64,000 bases of DNA, from assembly GCF_029945925.1 (NCBI RefSeq), contig NZ_JAQSDN010000006.1:1-64000 (forward strand), given 5' to 3'. The position numbers and the translations under genes were made by a program. The notes under the pieces were generated by a model. That model was not told where the DNA came from. It worked only from the letters and a program-made list of their open reading frames with translations, and did no database searches. Shown here piece after piece: positions 9,201-15,510 of the stretch (position 1 is its first letter; each line of letters starts with the position of its first letter). Origin of the DNA: Polaromonas sp. (GTDB lineage Bacteria; Pseudomonadota; Gammaproteobacteria; Burkholderiales; Burkholderiaceae_C).

Positions 9201-11726
9201 CAGATTGAAGTTGTTGATGGTGATGGTGTTGCCGGCACTCCTGATCACCAGCTCTTTTCCGGTGGTGGAGCTGGTGCTGTCGTACACGCTTATCTCGACC
9301 TTGCCGCCTGTGTCTAGCTCGGCCACCCACAGATTGCGTTTACCGCCGGCTTTGGCTTTGCCAAGGGTGGCGCCATCGATCTGGATGGAGCCGCTGTTGT
9401 CTCCGTCGAGAAGGGTGTCTTTGCCCCAGGCGCTGGTAAATACGTAGGTGTCGTTACCAGTGCCGCCCACAAGAATGTCATTGCCTTCGCCGCCATCCAG
9501 GGTGTCGTCGCCACTGCCGCCTTCAAGGTAGTCGTTGCCACCCAAGCCGTTCAGGGTGTCGTTGCCTGCCATGCCGTACAGGCGATCATCGCGCTGGCCT
9601 CCTTGAATGTCTATCTCGTTTTGATCGCTGCCAAACACAACATACTGCGTGCTGTCAGTCGCACCACCGCGCTGAATCTTGATATTGGCAGCTCGATCTG
9701 TCCAAACAATGTCAGGCGATGTCAGATCGTAAAGTGTTGCATCGCTGTCACCTTCCACAACCCCGCAGATACTGGTGTCGTAGCGGGCATTCTTGCTGTT
9801 GTAATAAGTGACACGCGTGAGAAATTCAGCGCGTGACTTGAGGTATGCATCGCTGATATGGGCCTTGCCCAGAGCACGCAGTTCGGGCGACATACTCTTG
9901 TCTTCGACCCAATGGCCGTACAACTCTTGCTGTGCGTTTTGTAATTCGCCTGGCACTTCTCCATTAAATTTCAGGGCAAATGGTGCTAGATAGACAAGGC
10001 TTAGCAAAGCCCCAAAATCCTCTCTTGCCGATGACCAACTCGCTGGTGCGGCAACCAGTCGCGCGGTTCCTGCAGCTGCCACGAAGCCGGAATCTTTCTG
10101 GATTTTGTCCAAGGCCTCATAAAACTGCGTCCGGCCCGCGTATTCACCGCTGCCATTTACATCGGCCCAGGTGCCGCCCTCGGGGCCCCCCTTGATGGGC
10201 ACGTACCCTGGAATTTTGAGCATGGCACCCAACGCATTGAGAACGTTCTCAAGGACATTGCCTTCAGCCTTGCCCTGCCCGGAGCCCGTCGATAGATCTC
10301 CGTCTTCCTTCCGGAGATTCGATGCATTCTGAAAAATGCCCTTTAACGCTGATGCCGATATTTCGCGCTGGTCTGGGGCCACCAGCTGCAACAGCGTATT
10401 CTGTACATTCAGGGAATCAACCAGCAGGACCAGGCTATGGGTATCTCCAAAATCCTTGGTGGCATAGCCGTTGACTAGAAGCGCGATGTTTCCGTAGTCA
10501 AGCGATGCTTCCACTGCCGCACCACCAATTCCACCTCTGTATAGCGGCTGGTCCTCAATGAAGATCCGGACATCCTTGCCGATGTGCCATTGGCTGTTAG
10601 ACACCGCCGAAGGGCTGGTGTCACCCATCACATCGAATTGGTTGCCTATCGGTGAAGTGCCGTAGCTACCCAGGTAAGCTTTGCTGCCATAGGCTTGCGT
10701 CACGCCGTTGAGAAGCCAGGCCGTCTGTGATTTCTGCGCGAGCAATTTGACTGCCATGCGGTAGTCAAGGTTTTGCGCCTCGATATTTTCATCGAGGACG
10801 CGAACGGGACGATTGGTGGCATCTGCGCCGCTTCCGCCGGCAACTAAAGTTCCCACGCGTTCGGCTTCAACTACAAGCGTTCGAATTTCGCGCAATACAC
10901 TGGAGATAAAGCCCTTTTCCTGCACCAGCGTAGGCAGCATCGGTTCATCTGGATTGTTGGGCAAGGTGTAGCTGTTGAGCAGGACTTCAGCTTGATCCAG
11001 GAGCTCATATTTTCCGGTCACGGTGGCTAGATTCCATGCATCCCGCGACAAGGTGTCTCTCAAGTTTTGATAAATGGTCTTCAGCTGCGGATCGGTGAAG
11101 CGGGCATCGATCTGAGCGGGATCAGCGCGCAGGTCTTTGAATTCCTGAAGCAAGCCGCTCAAACTGTCGGTTCCGAACTTGACCTTGCCAATCCCGGCGC
11201 CGTTAAAGGTGATGACTTGCTGCGCCGCCCCCGGGTGCAGGAGGTTGAACACGGTGGCCAAATGCCCGCCCAGGCTGTAGCCGGTGACGCTGAAGGCTTG
11301 GTTGTCTGGCAATTTTCCACTGGATCGAAGCTCGGCATACCAGGTTTCCATGTCACTGAGCTGGCCCCACGCAAAGCCGGTGTCTTTGATCTCAAAGCTG
11401 TTGGTGGCCTGGTTGTCTCGCGCTGCGTCGTCTATGAACTCTGTGGAGCGGAAGGACATGACGAGTTCATTGGTGTCCTTGTTCTTGAATAACGTACCGC
11501 TGAAGCCTGTCGTAGTGTTGGCTCTTTGGTCTAGCACTTCCCAATGTGTTCCAAATTCGGTGGCCTGGAGGGCTGTGAACTTGCTGGAGTGAAAATTGCC
11601 GTCGGTCAGCGCCTTGTTTAACTCAGTTCCGGTTTTCGGAGTGCCATTTTCATTTACGAGAAAGGCTTCCGCTGCCATTTGCAAGTCGGCATATTTCAAT
11701 AGTTCGGCAGTGGTAGGTGCAGTCAT
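300..11726 (-). CDS. Giant RTX protein with N-terminal lipase domain (3808 aa)
   Basis: Predicted secreted, calcium-binding RTX protein with a serine-hydrolase (lipase class 3-like) domain in about residues 1-200. The nucleophile elbow is G149-Y-S151-L-G153. Glycine/aspartate nonapeptide blocks (GGxGxDxLx) follow at about 709-762, 1045-1105, 1155-1482 and then in scattered groups. HCBP-related segments lie between them, three cadherin/Ig-like repeats (motif LPxWLxFN) at about 2840-3080, and five copies of an 80-98 residue RTX-containing unit at about 3095-3560. The last 60 or so residues lack RTX repeats, as expected for a type I secretion signal. The start follows an AGAGGGAG ribosome site and lies 12 bp after the lipoprotein stop, suggesting one operon. 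Export by the HlyB/HlyD pair at 16725-20328 is inferred. Substrate and target are unknown; adhesin function is also possible. Confidence 0.9.
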   Translation of the reverse strand: MTAPTTAELLKYADLQMAAEAFLVNENGTPKTGTELNKALTDGNFHSSKFTALQATEFGTHWEVLDQRANTTTGFSGTLFKNKDTNELVMSFRSTEFIDDAARDNQATNSFEIKDTGFAWGQLSDMETWYAELRSSGKLPDNQAFSVTGYSLGGHLATVFNLLHPGAAQQVITFNGAGIGKVKFGTDSLSGLLQEFKDLRADPAQIDARFTDPQLKTIYQNLRDTLSRDAWNLATVTGKYELLDQAEVLLNSYTLPNNPDEPMLPTLVQEKGFISSVLREIRTLVVEAERVGTLVAGGSGADATNRPVRVLDENIEAQNLDYRMAVKLLAQKSQTAWLLNGVTQAYGSKAYLGSYGTSPIGNQFDVMGDTSPSAVSNSQWHIGKDVRIFIEDQPLYRGGIGGAAVEASLDYGNIALLVNGYATKDFGDTHSLVLLVDSLNVQNTLLQLVAPDQREISASALKGIFQNASNLRKEDGDLSTGSGQGKAEGNVLENVLNALGAMLKIPGYVPIKGGPEGGTWADVNGSGEYAGRTQFYEALDKIQKDSGFVAAAGTARLVAAPASWSSAREDFGALLSLVYLAPFALKFNGEVPGELQNAQQELYGHWVEDKSMSPELRALGKAHISDAYLKSRAEFLTRVTYYNSKNARYDTSICGVVEGDSDATLYDLTSPDIVWTDRAANIKIQRGGATDSTQYVVFGSDQNEIDIQGGQRDDRLYGMAGNDTLNGLGGNDYLEGGSGDDTLDGGEGNDILVGGTGNDTYVFTSAWGKDTLLDGDNSGSIQIDGATLGKAKAGGKRNLWVAELDTGGKVEISVYDSTSSTTGKELVIRSAGNTITINNFNLAAAQTETGYLGIKLDNTAKVIIRQGTGVNPFTDASFDPAAVNGTSAINEGGGGLYTIFLSTEAKAGDTFTLALSGLADKFKAVLGDSKVDAHGAVITLAEGQTQVSFSLVQEGELAENASTQLGVTYRSGQESESITSNTWGINLADAGQAGKTYNGDQRALLRGLEIDPQITADDSAFNTYKWSATSWAIDGTLIGGVAQANFHDVITGSTGNDRIFGLGGNDALDGGDGNDEIDGGIGDDLIGGGAGSDNIKGGAGNDTILSATGLSALQRNKPDEQYTLPPYTTLRAAGPTWATYYQDANTHFIGGGGSLVMDDAPDVIDAGDGDDLVIAGLGNDRIRGGAGADRLWGHGGDDIIEGEEGDDMLYGDGVGTIDAYQSVDPALHGSDFMDGGAGNDQMVGGGGNDAMFGGSGNDVMRGDTSGVRATAIGWLPGIHHGDDYLDGEDGDDELAGEGGADTLYGGAGDDVLEGDRMQDSLHAEFHGDDYLDGEEGNDILIGGGGDDILLGGDGHDALFGDDVTVELSGYVIDSAVHGRDYLDGGSGDDELTGGGGDDELFGGDGNDWLRGDGAGLALAFHGDDYLDGGEGDDTLYGDGGNDTLIGGAGDDYLDGGEGDDVLDGGSGNNLLLGGAGNDRYILRTADATTRTDVETGVTTMDTGIDDGEGQNVLQIGAALADLTVEAGGQGLGLRWGEAGVYLQNVSAAGSFIVELADGTQTTVRRLAATTLNAVVESYSGQDGAAVYGGKLADTLVAYGSGSIVSGGLGDDTIRLDGVNQTLEYFQGDGVDTVSGYGQQAVIALEGAFNLDDLKLEVNFVQMSNEYGEQWTEQKTSVRLRAGIDERMNLGIGNWLNNSNFIDHFALANSQTLSFKDLVTRGVLVTGTDQNDQIFGTDASDQIYALAGDDTVDAGAGDDTIYAGTGTKQLRGGEGRDTYVIGGANAGSNSQIDDNEGVSLIRLTDVSDWQSVALLQPVEGSNDLTLSLNDGAFFTITDALLRAGKFSIQLASGETRSLDSLIAGLDALGVAGSYNADMIVGSDQGDVLDGDAGDDQLSGGAGDDLLFGGDGRDVLAGGLGDDILFGGDGDDSYVIEANGGNDQIFDYTGVNSVRFLANITPGQLAVERLDESTDLLIRIDANNSVLVRRALEGSVASYSFADGTQWSYADLINRVASADGQAIAGDDLDNVVDGSSGADLLLGNRGNDVLRGHDGNDELIGGDGDDELAGGAGDDVLNGGAGADTFHFALGDGVDRLIDTEGNSTLRFGQGITLADLSASRVVVDGDNYVRLAYGAADAVLIKEGVILSGAAFKFSDGTTLSQAEVYSEALAHSLTENPHTSEDDEIYGYAGNDFLLGGGGNDRLFGGKGDDGLDGGEGDDELMGGAGDDVLDGDEGSDILNGGEGRDTYVMGLNGGRDTVMEVAGEDSVIRLVQGDNNSLSYARVGRNLLLTNSALNTSFYIPDFYVGTGSWILKTASGLEMDLRALAVAGLLDHTPEQRRENFYAGLVSPFSLEGRIFSDTGTQQMTDSSGNEYVYSFNRVRKLTQSDEAEITAFEDSSEISRESSYLRSVQHDYSYQVSQTTFTTSSVTTGGRTIAVPIASGVSFGAPAGWSIHVGSNGQLIFVEPFTTRVTQIPHTTTTTITGTYEQRLYRYVMTGSSTIEDVRGGDQANTITLEGTASKLVTAGGGNDAVLKADHVRNDYFGSTSSSNWVDGGAGDDIIQLGRGDDELSGGQGSDYLDGGAGADTYVVAVEDDGWDTIYDSARALIQVSFQSSWYGKLDAQLVQDLTSIMINPLRVRGGHDSLTGEVEATTENVNELMRIDLARPSADERSDSWQAQGWNLPMGRSTLNAPGAYHLPDYLQSVADTVRFGNGIAVADLQLSWSSVELEEGTKDVLLLSWGGPGGIKVVMPDVGADAGQGIEVFEFADGSTMSMQQMLELAPPRVVVTNAIVNGTAIPEIRAVQDQALSFAIPSDAFILTGNKTARYAAKLAGSGEDLPSWLQFDMLTGTFSGTPLDEDVGELTVEVKAYQTSTLLAQQTFTLTIADSNDAPEVVNEVGDLEATAGQHFSWVLPSGVFEDRDVGDRLSYRVEGEGGAALPAWLKFNYVTGKLEGTPGNMNAGLLTLQLVATDLAGARAVQVFSLDVHPGINQAPVVSLLPNNQHAVQTKAFAYTLPAGTFTDSDAGDVLTLSAHLSGGTELPGWLAFNAATQTFSGIPPDTEGGPLTIEIAAVDAAGATVSAVFNLDIADIIAGTDADDILAGTTGNDVIDGGAGADRMSGGKGDDVYYVDDVLDKAIEKANEGHDTVRASVSFKLGANVEDLMLEGSEAIDGTGNGLGNMIRGNDQANKLKGGAGDDLLFGMGGDDHLTGGLGADIMLGGEGDDLYEVDNENDRVTEWADEGTDTVEASVTYTLSANVENLILTGTATIDGTGNDLNNLLQGNAADNTLTGGAGNDTLNGKQGLDTLIGGAGNDTYLFEDDLDIIVEDEGGGRDTLISRLSVTLAANVEDGILLGSATSLTGNELSNVLTGNNAANILDGGAGADVMMGGKGNDLYIVDSQADTVMENAAEGTDTVQSSISYSLGDNVEHLTLTGTAEAGMGNELNNKLTGNAASNKLWGGAGNDELDGGAGADILFGGLGNDKYWVDSPDDLVVENAGEGTDTVYASVSYVLADNVERLTLTGSANINAVGNALNNRLEGNAGNNVLFGGLGNDTYVWGRGSGQDIIVNFDAGKPSGDTVQLGADIAEADLGVARQGNDLVLSINGTTDQLTVANYFENAGKGANALEKIRFADGTSWNHAAVLSRTTLQEGASSAQMLPPEVLAGNPTALFDAPEPVQTQTSDAATAPQSVAESIAAAKERFEQGLQNLTYSVDEQGGLSRSEFAERRVLPLLWNLQDALLDMQLAKNPDGRFTADISMDSRATRDLGLGIALLGGVNGTAGQLGQVARPQEIQQFDLAQMQ
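9178..9455 (-). repeat. 278-bp block shared exactly with the second RTX lipase (donor/recipient copy A)
   Basis: This stretch encodes about residues 758-849 of the giant RTX protein, from the end of an RTX block through a beta-rich segment ending in QTETGY. It matches 12870-13147 base for base, whereas the flanks differ. Perfect identity including third codon positions points to recent duplication or gene conversion. Confidence 0.9.
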
Positions 11727-11738
11727 TTTTTGCTCCCT

Positions 11739-12602
11739 CTATTTGGATGGTTTTAGTACTTTTTCCACGAAATCGAGTGTTTGCCACGATTGATTTGAAG
11801 CCCCTTTGGTTTGAACAACGGGATTTTTAAAGCGATGAAAATCGGGACACGCGTTGTCCGCCGCAAATAGCCAGGGAGAACGCCCCCCAACCTGACTACC
11901 TTGTGCCCAATCCATCATGTAGCCGATGCGCTCTGCAATGACCTCGTTGGTTTGCAGATCAATCACTTTAAGTGAGCTGCCTGCAATCCAGTACTCGCGC
12001 TCTTCGTGGGTGGAAATGTCGTCGTAAGTCACTCCATAACGAGGCGCAGCTCCAGGGGCCGGGATTCTGTCGAGAACAAATTCGTAGATATTCAAGTCGT
12101 AGTTGGGATTCCGTCGGAGCTCCATTTGGACATTCAGTGCAGTAGCATCCTTTTTACGCACGGCTTTTACAGCTCCCGTATATCGATACCGCTGACCATT
12201 CCTGGAGTCTTGAACCTCCACGTAGGAGTAGCCAATTCGAAGAGGCCATTCTGGCCTCGGATTCGGTGACCGCATCTTGGCGAAGCTATCCCGAACAAAG
12301 GTTTTGACATAGCCTTCACCGTCCAGGTCGCGGCCATATGGATCGTCAAGCTTGAACTGGTCGCCGTAATTAGTCCCTTTGGGCCGAAGTTTGAGGAGGT
12401 AGACTCCCTCCACGTTCTCCACCGTCCTGTGAATCTTTTCGCCTGCCGTCTTGCAACGCTCTGCAAACATGGCTTGCGCTTTGGCCTGCCGTTCGCTGGT
12501 TTGCGCGACACCGGGGCCACTGGTACTCGCGCAGGCGCTGAGTATCAGAACTATGCTGAGCAGCGGCGCAAGCAGTTGGTGAAGTTTGGTATGCGTTTTC
12601 AT
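11739..12602 (-). CDS. Lipoprotein, candidate partner/immunity protein of the giant RTX lipase (287 aa)
   Basis: The N-terminus has basic residues, a hydrophobic run and a lipobox LSAC, so the mature protein should be acylated at Cys24 and face the periplasm. Residues 40-285 have no domain I can name with certainty. They resemble, from memory, a betaproteobacterial lipoprotein family found beside lipase effectors, with a conserved-looking GVTYDDISTHEEREYWIAGS segment. The gene lies 12 bp upstream of the giant RTX lipase and 70 bp downstream of a broken piece of the same lipase. Lipoproteins beside secreted phospholipases often serve as immunity proteins (type VI Tle/Tli pairs). That role, or a role as secretion or folding helper, is inference here. 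Confidence 0.8.
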   Translation of the reverse strand: MKTHTKLHQLLAPLLSIVLILSACASTSGPGVAQTSERQAKAQAMFAERCKTAGEKIHRTVENVEGVYLLKLRPKGTNYGDQFKLDDPYGRDLDGEGYVKTFVRDSFAKMRSPNPRPEWPLRIGYSYVEVQDSRNGQRYRYTGAVKAVRKKDATALNVQMELRRNPNYDLNIYEFVLDRIPAPGAAPRYGVTYDDISTHEEREYWIAGSSLKVIDLQTNEVIAERIGYMMDWAQGSQVGGRSPWLFAADNACPDFHRFKNPVVQTKGASNQSWQTLDFVEKVLKPSK

Positions 12603-12671
12603 ACGGATTGACTCCTTAGGGTTATTTTGGGAAGCCCTGCACTCAGAATGCTTACGAAATACTTTTCTTCA

Positions 12672-12872
12672 TCTGCGGATCGGTGAAGCGGGCATTGATT
12701 TGAGCGGGATCAGCGCGCAGGTTTTTGAATTCCTGAAGCAAGCCGCTCAAACTGTCGGTGCCGAACTTGACCTTTGCCAATCCCGGCGCCGTTAAAGGTG
12801 ATGACTTGCTGCGCCGCACCCGGGTGCAGGAGGTTGAACACGGTGGCCAAATGCCCGCTCAGGCTGTAGCCG
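12672..12872 (-). pseudogene. Remnant of the giant protein's lipase domain, fused to the tail of the second RTX lipase
   Basis: About 201 bp matching 11084-11284, the lipase elbow and downstream helix of the giant RTX gene, with roughly seven differences. One is an extra T near 12775 that shifts the frame. A substitution changes the elbow GYSLGG to GYSLSG, destroying GxSxG. The segment is joined at its upstream side to the RTX block copy at a shared ccggt. It therefore forms the last part of the 648-aa reading frame but is a dead fragment of a different gene. Confidence 0.85.
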
Positions 12873-14656
12873 GTCTCGGTTTGCGCTGCCGCCAGATTGA
12901 AGTTGTTGATGGTGATGGTGTTGCCGGCACTCCTGATCACCAGCTCTTTTCCGGTGGTGGAGCTGGTGCTGTCGTACACGCTTATCTCGACCTTGCCGCC
13001 TGTGTCTAGCTCGGCCACCCACAGATTGCGTTTACCGCCGGCTTTGGCTTTGCCAAGGGTGGCGCCATCGATCTGGATGGAGCCGCTGTTGTCTCCGTCG
13101 AGAAGGGTGTCTTTGCCCCAGGCGCTGGTAAATACGTAGGTGTCGTTGCCAGTGCCTCCGTAGAGCTTGTCGTTGCCAGCGCCTCCATTGAGTGTGTCAC
13201 CTCCCCCGCCAGCAAAGATGACATCGTTTTTGTCGCCGCCCGTGAAATTGTCTGCCCCGTCCTGGCCCAGGAAAATCTGGGTCTTGGTGGCATCTCGTGC
13301 CGTGGTAGCAACGCCCGCGCTACTCGCAGCCACATTCCACTGGTATGCGGTACCAAAGCTTGGGTAGTAAACCTCGCCATGCGCGTCGACTATGGAAGGG
13401 CGCCATTGGTTGACATAGGCTAGCGCCTTGTTTTGCGCACCTGTGAGGTGATCGCCGTTGGTCTTTGTATAGCCTTGGGCTGTGGTGTACTGCAACAGCC
13501 CAGGCTGGGCCGCATTGTTGACAAAAAACTCCTGGCCTGCGTAGTCGTTGCCCTGCCAGTAGTACCACTCGATGCCTTGGGCAATGATGGCGTCTTGCGC
13601 GGCTTTGTTCAGGCCTGCGATGTTTGTGCCTAGCTTTTGCAGGTCGTTGGCAAAGTGAGTGAGCATGCCATTAGCAGCAAGCAGCACTTGGCTTCCTGAA
13701 TCATCTCGCACACCCACTTCATTGCGGACGAGTTTTGTCAAGATGACTTGCTTGTTACCCAACACGTCACCACCATACAAATTTTTATCCATCAGGCGCT
13801 CGAGCGCTGTGGGTAGCTTGCCAGCCTCGGTTTTAAATTTGTCGCTCAAAAGTGCAGCTGCATGCAAGTCGATACTGTGTTTGTCTCCCGGGGAAAGCTT
13901 GGTAGTGCTGTCTTTAAAGAGAGATACCCGCCCTGGAGATTCGATCCAGTCCACGATACCCGGAGCGAAGCGAGTTAAGCCATCTTCAAGCACCTCGCCT
14001 TTAATAGCCCACGCTTTCACGTTGGCCTCACGTGTGCTGAATTCAGTAAGCGGGTTATACCCAGAAAATGCCGCGTCGATACCGGAGTTCAACAAAAGCC
14101 TTGCCTTGACGAGCGTCATTACACCGGTGAGAATTTTGGTACCCAGGATCTGAGTGCTATCCACCGAACGCTGGAACGGGGCTGGCGCAAATACATAGGC
14201 GGGGCGGTCATACCATACCGCCATCATGGAGGCCAGGCCTCCCCCCAGGCTGTGACCGGTGAAGCTGATGCTGTCACTCAGCGTGGCATCAGCCTTGACA
14301 CGCTGATACAGGTCAGCGGCAAGATACGCTTGCCGGCCATACCAACCCAGCGCCGACGGAATGTTGCCGCTGATGAAGTCGTTATAGAAGCCGGGGCGGT
14401 CGAACCCGAATTCTGTTCCGGCGTAAGAGATGACAACCTCACCGGTGGAGATATTTTGGTAGACACGAGCACTGAAGCCATCGGTGAGAGTGCTGCTGTT
14501 TGAACCGGAGCCCGCCATGTCGTACTGAGTCAGGACTTTCCAGCCGGGGGGGACGGGAGCGCGGTTAGATTCGTCGCGAGTTGGTGTAAATCGATCTTGT
14601 CTTACATCCCAGTATGACCCTGCAGCCATAAGGACCATGTTGGCTTCGATTGTCAT
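12710..14656 (-). CDS. RTX lipase 2, C-terminally chimeric and probably truncated (648 aa)
   Basis: The N-terminal domain is a class 3-like lipase with elbow G134-H-S136-L-G138-G and an upstream YAGTEF oxyanion-type motif at about 78-83. A middle region of unknown fold follows (about 150-465). A short RTX block is at about 470-510, then a segment identical at DNA level to part of the giant RTX gene (about 503-596). From about residue 597 the frame runs into a fragment of the giant protein's lipase elbow and then a frameshifted tail ending at residue 648. The expected type I secretion tail is missing, so export may be lost. The start overlaps the stop of the upstream membrane-protein gene by 4 nt (ATGA), indicating coupled translation. 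It may be a decaying effector; the catalytic domain itself looks intact. Confidence 0.85.
   Translation of the reverse strand: MTIEANMVLMAAGSYWDVRQDRFTPTRDESNRAPVPPGWKVLTQYDMAGSGSNSSTLTDGFSARVYQNISTGEVVISYAGTEFGFDRPGFYNDFISGNIPSALGWYGRQAYLAADLYQRVKADATLSDSISFTGHSLGGGLASMMAVWYDRPAYVFAPAPFQRSVDSTQILGTKILTGVMTLVKARLLLNSGIDAAFSGYNPLTEFSTREANVKAWAIKGEVLEDGLTRFAPGIVDWIESPGRVSLFKDSTTKLSPGDKHSIDLHAAALLSDKFKTEAGKLPTALERLMDKNLYGGDVLGNKQVILTKLVRNEVGVRDDSGSQVLLAANGMLTHFANDLQKLGTNIAGLNKAAQDAIIAQGIEWYYWQGNDYAGQEFFVNNAAQPGLLQYTTAQGYTKTNGDHLTGAQNKALAYVNQWRPSIVDAHGEVYYPSFGTAYQWNVAASSAGVATTARDATKTQIFLGQDGADNFTGGDKNDVIFAGGGGDTLNGGAGNDKLYGGTGNDTYVFTSAWGKDTLLDGDNSGSIQIDGATLGKAKAGGKRNLWVAELDTGGKVEISVYDSTSSTTGKELVIRSAGNTITINNFNLAAAQTETGYSLSGHLATVFNLLHPGAAQQVITFNGAGIGKGQVRHRQFERLASGIQKPAR
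12870..13147 (-). repeat. 278-bp block shared exactly with the giant RTX gene (copy B)
   Basis: Identical to 9178-9455. At the low-coordinate end the block switches to sequence matching 11284 and below, at a shared ccggt. Both parents encode Thr-Gly-Tyr there, so the reading frame is preserved across the junction. Confidence 0.9.
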
Positions 14657-15279
14657 TTTGCCTCTCCCTGCTGTGTCAATGGTTTGACAGGACGCCGCAA
14701 AACCTCGTCATCTCCCGCGCCAGCTGGATTTGCCTTCCAATGCGCGCGTTTCACAGCAAGCGTCAAAGTGCTGTTATTGAACTTCGCGATTCCTTCAGAG
14801 TCGGGGCTCGGCGGCATTATGTTGCGCGTCAGAAAATCTGCTGGGAGCTGATCCCAACCTTTAGCTCTTTCTATGTCACCGTTTGGTTTCAGGATGAGAA
14901 AGGCTGCGCTCCAATCAACCAATTTGACTGGTGGGGATCCCGTTGTATTGAGTAGATAGATGTACCATTGCCCGTCTTTTTCATGAAGAAAGTCAATGTC
15001 ATATCGCTGAAATTTCTTAGTGAATCGCCCAATAGTCCCCCCTGCATCGAAGCTGATTTCGGTATCGCGCTGAACACCACGCCAGCGTTCAAATTTGCTA
15101 AACCGCTCATATGTCCGCTTGACATGCACCACAATCACCCGCCCATCGTGCAACTGCACTTCTTCATCCCAGGAGATATCAAAGAAACGCGGATAAAGAC
15201 CAAAGTTCAACATGTATGTCGCCACAATTGCTATGACCGCTAAAACCCCCAAGAGGGTGTATTTAATTCCACGCTTCAT
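14653..15279 (-). CDS. Membrane-anchored small protein, candidate partner/immunity protein of RTX lipase 2 (208 aa)
   Basis: Starts MKRGIKY and continues with one hydrophobic segment (about residues 7-26), so a signal anchor or signal peptide is likely, with the remaining 180 residues in the periplasm. No known domain is recognised; the body is rich in beta-prone and aromatic residues (FDISWDEEVQLHDG, GQWYIYLLNTTG). The chosen ATG follows GGAGCAGCGT; an in-frame ATG further upstream would add 21 unlikely residues. Its stop overlaps the start of the RTX lipase 2 gene by 4 nt. It takes the same position relative to lipase 2 that the lipoprotein takes relative to the giant lipase. A protective or export-helper role is inferred only from this arrangement. 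Confidence 0.75.
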   Translation of the reverse strand: MKRGIKYTLLGVLAVIAIVATYMLNFGLYPRFFDISWDEEVQLHDGRVIVVHVKRTYERFSKFERWRGVQRDTEISFDAGGTIGRFTKKFQRYDIDFLHEKDGQWYIYLLNTTGSPPVKLVDWSAAFLILKPNGDIERAKGWDQLPADFLTRNIMPPSPDSEGIAKFNNSTLTLAVKRAHWKANPAGAGDDEVLRRPVKPLTQQGEAK

Positions 15280-15326
15280 ACGCTGCTCCAAAAATAACAA
15301 GAAGAATCTATCCGGGGAGATCTTGG

Positions 15327-15437
15327 TTGCCGGCCATACCAACCCAGCGCCGACGGAATGTTGCCGCTGATGAAGTCGTTATAGAAGCCGGGGCGGTCGA
15401 ACCCGAATTCTGTTCCGACGTAAGAGATGACAACCTC
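15327..15437 (-). pseudogene. Remnant of RTX lipase 2 (37 codons)
   Basis: 111 bp matching about 14331-14442 with one visible difference (Ala to Val in the YAGTEF motif). It encodes residues about 73-109 of the lipase 2 catalytic domain, with no start and no elbow serine. It lies 48 bp upstream of the small membrane-protein gene. No source is recognised for 15438-15510, between it and the glycosyltransferase stop. Confidence 0.85.
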
Positions 15438-15510
15438 AGCCTATCGCAGTTGTTGGCGTTCCGCACCCTCCGTTTGGATGAACTGCCATGGGTCCACCCC
15501 ATCGCCTTGT

